15,913 nt of DNA, taken from NCBI GenBank assembly GCA_964638815.1, contig CAZXBB010000196.1:1-15913 (forward strand). The letters are read 5' to 3'. Positions 1-5,735 of the stretch are shown here, one piece after another. Position 1 is the first letter of the stretch. Each line of letters opens with the position of its first letter. Under the pieces are notes generated by a model. That model saw only the letters and a program-made list of their open reading frames with translations. It searched no databases and was not told where the DNA came from. The DNA comes from CAZXBB01 sp964638815. Its GTDB lineage: Bacteria; Planctomycetota; Phycisphaerae; Phycisphaerales; SM1A02. The position numbers and the translations under genes were made by a program.

Positions 1-1
1 C

Positions 2-382
2 ATGCCCAACGAAAGCCTCGAATGCCCGAAATGCCAGGCTCCCATGCGCAACCTCAAGGCCGGCGACGTCAGGGTCGATCGCTGCGAGCAGTGCTATGGG
101 GTCTTCCTCGACAAGAGCGAGCGGCTCAAGCTCATGAAGGACAAGTCGCTCGTGAGGGGCCTCGACATCGGGTCCGAGAAGGTCGGACGCGACCTCGACG
201 CCGTGCAGGACATCACGTGCCCGCGCTGCGGCACGGCCATGCACCACGTCACGGACCGCGCGCAGAAGCACATCGGGTTCGAGTTCTGCCGCGCCTGCGA
301 AGGGAGCTTCTTCGACGCCGGGGAACTGACCGACCTCAGCGAGTTCACGCTGTCGGAGCGCATCAAGTCCCTGCTTGGATGA
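2..382 (+). CDS. Two-domain TFIIB-type zinc-ribbon protein
   Basis: A 126-residue protein made of two copies of the zf-TFIIB zinc ribbon. The first copy has Cys8/Cys11 and Cys28/Cys31, the latter followed by the family signature (G-V-F-L-D then a charged helix). The second has Cys73/Cys76 and Cys96/Cys99 followed by G-S-F-F-D-A-G-E-L. Each set of four cysteines should bind one zinc ion. Proteins of this family are small, cytoplasmic and mostly uncharacterised, so no reaction can be assigned. The ATG is at base 2 of the window, so an earlier start outside the window cannot be excluded; however, the first CxxC begins at residue 8, as expected for a full-length protein. It leads a plus-strand run with the Skp-like gene 10 bp downstream. 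Confidence 0.85.
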   Translation: MPNESLECPKCQAPMRNLKAGDVRVDRCEQCYGVFLDKSERLKLMKDKSLVRGLDIGSEKVGRDLDAVQDITCPRCGTAMHHVTDRAQKHIGFEFCRACEGSFFDAGELTDLSEFTLSERIKSLLG

Positions 383-392
383 TTCTTTCCCC

Positions 393-1121
393 ATGAACAA
401 CCGAGAACGCCTCGTCATCTACGCCCTGCTCGCAGTGCTCCTTGCCGTCAACCTGACAGGGCTCGTCGGGCGCACGACGACTCCCGCCCTCGCGGAGGAT
501 CCGCCCACCGGCGTCGAGCCCGCGTCGGCGGTCGCCCTGACCGGCACCGACGGCGCGGACACACTGGTCGTCCGCAACCGCAAGGGCCGGCTTGCCTGGG
601 GCGAAGACGCCCATCAGCAGGCGTACACCACGAGCTACGTCTACATCGGCAAGGTGCTGAAGCCGCTCATGCAGTCGGCGGCGCTGCGCGACGATCGCGA
701 GCGACTGGTCTCCGAGCTGAGCGAGGCCGAGGCCGACTTCCGCGCGCGGCTCGAGTCGCTCCGGGCCGAGTTCAACGCGATGGACCCGGAGACGGAAGAG
801 GCCCGCGAAAAGACGCAGGAGGCCGCGGCGGTCTACCAGGAGTACCAGGCGTGGCAGCAGGAAGCCATGGCGCGTCGGGCCCGCCTCGACGCGACGCACC
901 TGGAGCGCGCCTACCGCGAGCTCGTCGAGGCCGTCGAGGTCGTGGCCGACCGGAAGGGCATCGACCTCGTCTTCCGCTTCATCCCGACCGACGAGGAGTT
1001 CGCCGCCGAGACGCCCGAGCAGGCGCTGACCGCGATCCGGCTTCGCACGGCGATCCGGTATCCGAAGGCGCTCGACATTACCGACGACATCCTGGAGGAG
1101 CTCTCGCTCGAGGCGGAGTGA
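393..1121 (+). CDS. Skp/OmpH-like periplasmic chaperone
   Basis: A 242-residue exported protein. Residues 1-6 are polar or charged, residues 7-26 form a hydrophobic segment, and P-A-L-A precedes Glu35, giving a plausible signal peptide. The middle (about 70-170) is long, charged and helix-forming, rich in Glu, Arg and Ala, like the coiled-coil tentacles of Skp. The C-terminal part (A-V-E-V-V-A-D-R-K-G-I-D-L-V and later D-I-T-D-D-I-L-E-E-L) matches the OmpH/Skp end pattern. Known family members hold unfolded outer-membrane proteins in the periplasm. The ATG at 393 is chosen because it puts the signal sequence at the N terminus. A TTG at 375, overlapping the upstream stop, would add six acidic/polar residues and is less likely. 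No clear Shine-Dalgarno site is seen. It lies 10 bp after the zinc-ribbon gene and 15 bp before the globin. Confidence 0.78.
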   Translation: MNNRERLVIYALLAVLLAVNLTGLVGRTTTPALAEDPPTGVEPASAVALTGTDGADTLVVRNRKGRLAWGEDAHQQAYTTSYVYIGKVLKPLMQSAALRDDRERLVSELSEAEADFRARLESLRAEFNAMDPETEEAREKTQEAAAVYQEYQAWQQEAMARRARLDATHLERAYRELVEAVEVVADRKGIDLVFRFIPTDEEFAAETPEQALTAIRLRTAIRYPKALDITDDILEELSLEAE

Positions 1122-1136
1122 GGAGCGTCCAGAGTC

Positions 1137-1589
1137 TTGATTTCCAGCTTCGGACCGGAGAGTACCCCCTACGCCGCGCTCGGAGGTGATGCGCGCGTGC
1201 GTGCCATCGTCGAAACGTTCTACGATCACATGGACGCGGAGAACGCGTTCGCCGCGATCCGGGCGCTCCACCCGCCGTCGCTCTCATCGTCGCGGCAGAA
1301 GCTTTACGAGTTCCTCTCCGGCTGGCTCGGCGGGCCACAGCTCTACATCGAGCGGCACGGCCATCCACGGCTCCGCGGCCGACACATGCCCTTCTCCATC
1401 GGCGCCCGCGAGCGCGACCAGTGGCTCGCCTGCATGGGGCGGTCGCTCGACGACTGCGGCGTGACCGGAGAGGTCCGGGCGTTCCTCGACGGTCGTTTCA
1501 GCCACGTCGCGAACTTCATGCGCAACCGGGACGAGCCGCCCGATGCGCCGCCGTCGCGCGGAGGAACGACCGCGTCATCGCATCCTTGA
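1137..1589 (+). CDS. Group II (O-type) truncated haemoglobin
   Basis: A 150-residue 2-over-2 globin. Diagnostic features are Y12-A-A-L-G-G in helix A, the B10-region F28-Y29, the L-H-P motif at 44-46, the F-L-S-G-W-L-G-G-P block at 59-67, proximal haem His83 within R-G-R-H-M-P-F, and Trp96 at the G8 position typical of group II. Such proteins bind oxygen or NO, and some have peroxidase-like activity; the role here is unknown. The start is a TTG at 1137, with AGGAG at 1121-1125 about 11 nt before it. A later start would remove the conserved helix A. The last ~25 residues (P/R/S-rich) go beyond the globin fold and overlap the 3' end of the convergent lipB gene by 74 bp. It is the last gene of the zinc-ribbon/Skp-like run. 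Confidence 0.88.
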   Translation: MISSFGPESTPYAALGGDARVRAIVETFYDHMDAENAFAAIRALHPPSLSSSRQKLYEFLSGWLGGPQLYIERHGHPRLRGRHMPFSIGARERDQWLACMGRSLDDCGVTGEVRAFLDGRFSHVANFMRNRDEPPDAPPSRGGTTASSHP

Positions 1590-2235
1590 CCGCGGACATC
1601 GGGGGACAGGCGTCACCGAGCTCCCGCTCCATGCTCGTGACCGACCGCCCGACGAGCCCGCAGGGAACGATCAGATCGAAGTGCTCGAGGTTCGTCGTGA
1701 CGTTCAGGGCGAGCCCGTGCATCGACACCCAGCGCGACACCCGCACGCCCATCGCGCAGATCTTCCGGCTCGCGGCCGACGCCTCCCCCGCGACCCACAC
1801 TCCGGTCGCTTCCGGGTCGCGGTCGCCGCGGATGCCGAAGGCGTCGAGCACCTCGATGACGATCTGCTCGAGGAAGCGCATGTACGAGTGGAGGCGCAGG
1901 CCGAACACGTTGAGATCGAGGATCGGGTAGACGACGAGCTGCCCGGGCCCGTGGTACGTGATGTCGCCGCCGCGGTCGGTCGCGGCGATCTCGATGCCCG
2001 CCGCCGCGACCCGCGCCGGCGGCGCGACCAGGTGACGATCGGCGCCCTGGCGCCGGCTCACGGTGATGACGGGCGGATCGTGCTCGACGAGGATCAGGTG
2101 CATCGGCCCCCCGCCCGCCGCCCGACCGGCGATCACCTCCTGCTGGAGCCTCCGCTGCACACCGAGCGCCTCGGCGTAGGGAAGGCGGCCGAGGTCGCGC
2201 ACGTGCAGCGTGTCGGGCGAGCGGGGTTCGGTCAT
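1516..2235 (-). CDS. lipB: Octanoyltransferase LipB (lipoate biosynthesis)
   Basis: A 239-residue lipoyl(octanoyl) transferase. It moves octanoyl from octanoyl-ACP to the lipoyl domains of 2-oxoacid dehydrogenases and the glycine cleavage H protein in the cytoplasm. The sequence shows R88-G-G-D-I-T-Y-H-G-P-G-Q-L, T144-G-V-W, R157-K-I-C-A-M-G with catalytic Lys158, S171-M-H-G-L-A-L-N and P191-C-G-L with the acyl-accepting Cys192. All core motifs are intact and the length is normal. The ATG at 2235 gives the usual N-terminal D-L-G-x-x-x-Y segment. It is transcribed alone, divergent from lpxA (74 bp apart) and convergent with the globin. No lipA lies in the window, so lipoate insertion must be encoded elsewhere. 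Confidence 0.95.
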   Translation of the reverse strand: MTEPRSPDTLHVRDLGRLPYAEALGVQRRLQQEVIAGRAAGGGPMHLILVEHDPPVITVSRRQGADRHLVAPPARVAAAGIEIAATDRGGDITYHGPGQLVVYPILDLNVFGLRLHSYMRFLEQIVIEVLDAFGIRGDRDPEATGVWVAGEASAASRKICAMGVRVSRWVSMHGLALNVTTNLEHFDLIVPCGLVGRSVTSMERELGDACPPMSAVKDAMTRSFLRATAAHRAARPGCA

Positions 2236-2297
2236 GCGGTGGGCGGCTCCGGGGCCGGGTCCGGCGTTGCGGGTAAGCGTAGCCCGCGAGCAGGCTC

Positions 2298-2303
2298 TAC
2301 ACT
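2298..2303 (+). promoter_or_regulatory. Candidate -10 hexamer for a leaderless lpxA mRNA
   Basis: TACACT fits the TANNNT pattern and ends 6 nt before the lpxA ATG, so transcription would begin at or very near the start codon. No convincing -35 element is visible at 16-18 bp. The proposal rests on the same arrangement recurring upstream of nuoG and dinB, and no Shine-Dalgarno site is seen. Confidence 0.35.
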
Positions 2304-2309
2304 GTCGCC

Positions 2310-3122
2310 ATGCCCACCGTTCACCCGAGCGCAGTCGTCGAGGGCGAGGTGGAACTCGCGGACGACGTGGTCGTCGGTCCCTGCTGCGTGATCAACGGCC
2401 CGGTCAGGATCGGCGCCGGCACGCGGCTCGTCGCAGCGGTCCACCTCCAGGGTCCGTTGACGCTGGGCGAGGCGAACCTGGTCTACCCGCATGCCTGCCT
2501 GGGCTTCGCGCCCCAGTCGGTGACGTACGCGCCGGACCACCCGGGTCAGGGTCTCGTCATCGGCGATCACAACACGTTCCGGGAAGGGGTGACCGTCCAC
2601 CGGGCGATGACCGAGACGGGCCCGACCCGTATCGGCAGCCACAACTTCCTCATGGCCCTGTCGCACGTCGGCCACGACTGCCGCGTCGGCGACCGGTGCG
2701 TCTTCGCGAACGGCGCGAACCTCGGCGGTCACGTCGAGGTGGCTGACGGGGTGAATCTCGGGGGCCTCGCGAACGTACACCAGTGGGTGCGGCTGGGACG
2801 CGGCTGCATGATCTCCGGCAGCGGGGGAAGCACGCAGGACGTGATCCCCTTCGGTCTCGTCACGTCGATCAACCTGTGCGCGAACGTCAACACGGTCGCC
2901 ATGCGCCGCGGCGGGATGACCAGCGCCGAGATCGACGTGGTGCGCTGGGCGCACACCACGATCTGCCGTCGCGGCCTTACGGTGGCGAGCGCCCTGAAGG
3001 CGCTCGCGGAGCGCGCGGACATCCCGCTCGTGGCCGAGTACATCGACTTCGTCGAGAAGTCGAGTCGCGGTGTCTGCACCGGGCTCGCCCGCAGGCGGCG
3101 GATGGCCGTCTACACGCCGTGA
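2310..3122 (+). CDS. lpxA: Acyl-ACP:UDP-N-acetylglucosamine O-acyltransferase
   Basis: A 270-residue left-handed beta-helix acyltransferase performing the first step of lipid A synthesis, 3-O-acylation of UDP-GlcNAc in the cytoplasm. Hexapeptide repeats fill residues 1-190. The catalytic base equivalent to E. coli His125 is His122 in S-H-V-G-H-D; His141 (L-G-G-H-V) and His157 (V-H-Q-W) match other active-site residues. Gly170 aligns with the E. coli Gly173 acyl-chain ruler, which by analogy would allow a long hydroxyacyl chain; this is an inference. The C-terminal helical domain (about 191-270) has the N-x-x-x-M-R-R-G-G-M linker typical of LpxA. It is slightly longer than the usual ~260. The common neighbours lpxD, fabZ and lpxB are absent; it heads a three-gene run with a metallohydrolase and a methyltransferase. 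Confidence 0.93.
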   Translation: MPTVHPSAVVEGEVELADDVVVGPCCVINGPVRIGAGTRLVAAVHLQGPLTLGEANLVYPHACLGFAPQSVTYAPDHPGQGLVIGDHNTFREGVTVHRAMTETGPTRIGSHNFLMALSHVGHDCRVGDRCVFANGANLGGHVEVADGVNLGGLANVHQWVRLGRGCMISGSGGSTQDVIPFGLVTSINLCANVNTVAMRRGGMTSAEIDVVRWAHTTICRRGLTVASALKALAERADIPLVAEYIDFVEKSSRGVCTGLARRRRMAVYTP

Positions 3123-3127
3123 CGGCC

Positions 3128-4003
3128 ATGCACGCCGCCGTCTCCGCCGCCGCGCCCGGACCCGTGTCGTTCTGTGTCCTCGGCAGCGGATCGGGCGGCA
3201 ACTGCACGCACCTCGTCCTGCGCGGATCAGGGCGGCCGAGACACGTGCTCATCGACTGCGGGCTCTCGGTCCGGGCGACGGCAGCCCGGCTCGCGGCGGT
3301 GGGATGCGCCGTTGACGACGTCACCGACGTCGTGCTCACCCACCTCGATCACGACCACCTTTCGCGCGGCTGGGTGCGGCGGATCCGCAAGGCAGGCATC
3401 GACGTCCACCTGCACCGGCAGCACCGCAATCGCGCCGTGCGCATGGGCATAACGGGCCACACGATGCGGCTGTACCGCGAGCGATTCCGCATCGGTGACG
3501 GCGTCGAGGTCGAGCCGGTCCTGCTCGCCCACGACGACCTCGGCGCCGTCGGCTTCGTGATCGAGCACGCGAACGTCCGCCTCGGCTTCGCGACCGACCT
3601 CGGTCGCGTCCCGCGCACGCTCCTCGACGCCTTCGTCGATCTCGACGCCGTCGCGATCGAGTCGAACTACGACCCCGTGATGCAGATGGCCAGCCCGCGC
3701 ACGGCGCGGCTGAAGCGCCGCATCACGGGCGGGCGCGGCCACCTCTCCAATGAAGAGTCACTGGAGGCCGTGCTCGCCATCGCGAAGCGGTCGCGGCTTG
3801 CGCACGTCGTGCCGCTCCACGTCTCGCGCCAGTGCAACGATCCCCGGCTGATCGAGCGGCTGTACGCGACGGCGGCACCGCACCTGCGGGATCGGCTGAC
3901 GATCGCGGCGCAGACCCGGCCGACGCCCGTCCTGCACGTCACGCCTTTCGCCGGTGCGCGGCGGTGCGGGGACCAGCTCATGATGTTCGGCGAGCGGCGA
4001 TGA
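3128..4003 (+). CDS. YycJ/WalJ-like metallo-beta-lactamase-fold hydrolase
   Basis: A 291-residue cytoplasmic metallo-beta-lactamase-fold protein. It opens with G19-S-G-S-G-G-N-C, then I-D-C-G at 42-45 and the metal motif H72-L-D-H-D-H77. Later come L-A-H-D-D (metal His), F-A-T-D-L (bridging Asp), H-L-S-N-E-E-S and H-V-S-R-Q-C-N-D-P, all characteristic of the YycJ/WalJ/VicX family, whose members are reported as nucleases or envelope/DNA-repair-related proteins. The usual second His of HxHxDH is Asp74 here, a variant also seen in ComEC-type domains. The ATG at 3128 lies 5 bp after the lpxA stop; an in-frame GTG at 3119 overlapping that stop is the alternative. The reading frame stays open much further upstream, but that part lies inside lpxA and is not coding. 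The end overlaps the methyltransferase start by ATGA. The substrate is unknown. Confidence 0.82.
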   Translation: MHAAVSAAAPGPVSFCVLGSGSGGNCTHLVLRGSGRPRHVLIDCGLSVRATAARLAAVGCAVDDVTDVVLTHLDHDHLSRGWVRRIRKAGIDVHLHRQHRNRAVRMGITGHTMRLYRERFRIGDGVEVEPVLLAHDDLGAVGFVIEHANVRLGFATDLGRVPRTLLDAFVDLDAVAIESNYDPVMQMASPRTARLKRRITGGRGHLSNEESLEAVLAIAKRSRLAHVVPLHVSRQCNDPRLIERLYATAAPHLRDRLTIAAQTRPTPVLHVTPFAGARRCGDQLMMFGERR

Positions 4004-4791
4004 ACAGGGCGATCCGCGATTACTGGGACCGGCGCGCGCGCGACGCCGCGGGCGCGGTGAACGCCACGACGGACGACGTCCATTACCGCGCACTCGAGCA
4101 CGCGACGCTCGTGCGCGCGCTCGCGGCGACGACCGCGCCCGCCGCGCGCGTGCTCGATGCGGGATGCGGCGACGGGCTGACCACGTTGCGCGTGGCCGCC
4201 GACCTCGGGGAACGGACGTTCCTGGGCGTGGACAACGCCGCCGGCATGCTCGCGAGCGCCCGGGTACACCGGGCCCAGGCCGGGCCGCCGGTGCGCCGGC
4301 GCGTCCGGTTCAGGCACGCCGACGTGACGGACCTCGCGGCCGCGATCGGCGACGAGCACTTCGACGCGGCGTTCACGTGCCGATGCCTCATCAACCTGGA
4401 GACGCCCGCCGCCCAGTACGACGCCATCGACCGCCTCGCGGCGACGCTGCGCCCCGGCGGCCGGCTCTTCGCGATCGAGGGCTTCGTGGAAGGCCAGGAG
4501 CGGCTGAACGCCGCGCGGCGCGCGGTGGATCTGCCGGAGATCCCGGTGCGGTGGCACAACCTGTTCTTCGGCGAGGACGAGTTCGTGCGCGAGACGGGGC
4601 GACGCTTCCGGCGTGTGACGTTCGAGGACTTCGCGAGCTCGTATTACTTCGCCACGCGGGTCGTGTACGCCGCCGCGTGCCGGGTGCGCGGTGCGACGCC
4701 GGACTACGATCATCCCGTCCATCGCATCGCGCCGTCGCTGCCGTGGACGGGGCGGTTCGCGCCGACGCGCATGGCGATCCTCGAGAAGTGA
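4000..4791 (+). CDS. Class I SAM-dependent methyltransferase
   Basis: A 263-residue cytoplasmic methyltransferase with a Rossmann-like fold. Motif I is V51-L-D-A-G-C-G-D-G, which binds the methionine part of SAM. It is followed by L-G-V-D-N (acidic residue for the ribose), A-D-V-T-D-L (adenine side) and the post-motif L-R-P-G-G-R-L-F-A-I-E. The N-terminal Y-W-D-R-R-A and the N-A-T-T-D-D-V stretch resemble methyltransferases of the UbiE-like clan, but the substrate cannot be read from the sequence. The C-terminal ~90 residues (F-F-G-E-D-E-F onward) probably form the acceptor-binding cap. The ATG at 4000 overlaps the preceding stop as ATGA, which implies translational coupling with the metallohydrolase. 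Confidence 0.85.
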   Translation: MNRAIRDYWDRRARDAAGAVNATTDDVHYRALEHATLVRALAATTAPAARVLDAGCGDGLTTLRVAADLGERTFLGVDNAAGMLASARVHRAQAGPPVRRRVRFRHADVTDLAAAIGDEHFDAAFTCRCLINLETPAAQYDAIDRLAATLRPGGRLFAIEGFVEGQERLNAARRAVDLPEIPVRWHNLFFGEDEFVRETGRRFRRVTFEDFASSYYFATRVVYAAACRVRGATPDYDHPVHRIAPSLPWTGRFAPTRMAILEK

Positions 4792-4830
4792 GCCTCGGAC
4801 CGGGGGACCGGGGGACCGGGCACGTTGCGC

Positions 4831-4851
4831 CGCGGCGGGTTCCGCTCCGCG
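4831..4851. terminator. Possible bidirectional terminator hairpin
   Basis: CGCGG at 4831-4835 pairs with CCGCG at 4847-4851, and an inner CGG/CCG pair is separated by a two-base bulge and closed by a GTT loop. It lies in the 93-bp gap between two convergent genes, where a terminator is expected. There is no T-rich tract on either strand, so intrinsic termination is uncertain. Just before it, at 4797-4820, a short GGACCGGGG tandem may be a trace of the dispersed repeat family. Confidence 0.28.
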
Positions 4852-4884
4852 ATCGCTCCGTGTCGCCACGCGCGACACCCGGAC

Positions 4885-5694
4885 CTACTCGACCGGAACG
4901 CGCTCTCCCGGCATGGCCGCGCGCTGACGCCGCTCCCAGGCCTGGGCTTCCAGTGTGAAACGCCCGATGACCCGTCCGTCCTCGTACAGCGGGACCAGCA
5001 GCGGCAGCCCCGGCGGCGGGTCTTCGGTGACGGCCTTCACCACGTCGCGCTCGATCCGCCCGTCGGCGCCGATCACCCGGTAGACCTGACGCGGCACCGC
5101 GCCCGACCGGCAGGCCGCGCCCGGCACCGCGTCCGCGAGCGCCGCGTCGTCGCGGTTCACCCACCACGCGATCGGCTCGCCGGGCATCATGAGCGTGCCC
5201 GGCTGCGCGACGGCAAGCGTGCCGTGCTCGCCTTCCACCGGAACCGGCGGCATCACGAGCACGCCGTCCCCCTCCCACACGAGCTCAACGCACCCCGCGT
5301 ACGCCGACGCGGCGAGGGCCGCGCGCGCGTCGTCGCCGACCTCGAGAAGGGTCTCCGGCATCGGCACCGCGCGCCACGCCGACTCCAGCGCGGCCGCGTT
5401 CTCGCGGATGAGCACGGCGGCCCGGTCTCGGGCGAGGGGCCGGTCGGCGGGATCGACGCGGTCGAGCTCCGCGAGCGCGAAGGTCACCGCCTGGAGGTTG
5501 ACGATCGCCGCGACGGACGCCCGCCAGCGTTCCCCGTCGGCGTCGTCGGGAATCGCGACGGTCGAGCGCGCGAAGTCGAGCCAGTGGGCCAGGAGCGCGG
5601 GCCAGGCGAGGGAGCGTGGGGTCCGGCCTTCCGTTTCAGCTCGACCCATGTCAGCTCGACCCATGTCAGGTCGACCCATGTCAGGTCGACCCAT
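4885..5694 (-). CDS. Hypothetical protein downstream of nuoG
   Basis: A protein of at most 269 residues that I do not recognise. From the first in-frame ATG after nuoG (5694) the N terminus is a five-residue repeat, M-G-R-P-D / M-G-R-A-D, encoded by a 15-bp tandem array. ATGs at 5679, 5664 and 5649 are equally placed alternatives; the last gives 254 residues. The non-repeat part begins near R-S-L-A-W-P-A-L-L-A-H-W-L-D-F-A-R-S. An alpha-helical, Ala/Leu-rich half comes first, then a beta-rich half with V-L-V-M-P-P-V-P-V and a closing segment with D-G-R-V-I-G-R-F. There is no signal peptide, membrane helix or metal motif. The frame stays open upstream into nuoG, but that overlap is a GC-rich shadow. 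Its place 29 bp behind nuoG suggests co-transcription; a link to complex I is only a guess. The stop is TAG. Confidence 0.68.
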   Translation of the reverse strand: MGRPDMGRPDMGRADMGRAETEGRTPRSLAWPALLAHWLDFARSTVAIPDDADGERWRASVAAIVNLQAVTFALAELDRVDPADRPLARDRAAVLIRENAAALESAWRAVPMPETLLEVGDDARAALAASAYAGCVELVWEGDGVLVMPPVPVEGEHGTLAVAQPGTLMMPGEPIAWWVNRDDAALADAVPGAACRSGAVPRQVYRVIGADGRIERDVVKAVTEDPPPGLPLLVPLYEDGRVIGRFTLEAQAWERRQRAAMPGERVPVE

Positions 5695-5735
5695 GTCAAG
5701 TTGACCCGTGTCAGCTCGACCCGTCACAGCTCGAC
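5636..5735. repeat. 15-bp tandem repeat across the nuoG stop codon
   Basis: Six full units begin at 5636, 5651, 5666, 5681, 5696 and 5711; a partial unit runs to 5735. The plus-strand consensus is TCAGSTCGACCCATG. On the coding (minus) strand the first unit holds the last codons and TGA stop of nuoG (V-E-L-stop). The later units have ACA where the stop would be, and four carry ATG codons in frame for the next gene. The unit is a multiple of three, so copy-number change would not shift the downstream frame. Confidence 0.9.

Noticed and set aside
363..1271. A 302-residue minus-strand open frame opposite the Skp-like and globin genes
   Set aside because: Antisense to two recognised genes, Arg/Val/Leu-rich composition, no domain; a GC shadow.
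2783..3127. Longer form of the YycJ-like protein starting inside lpxA
   Set aside because: The extra 115 residues are an Arg-rich shadow of lpxA; family members begin shortly before the G-S-G-S-G-G-N motif.
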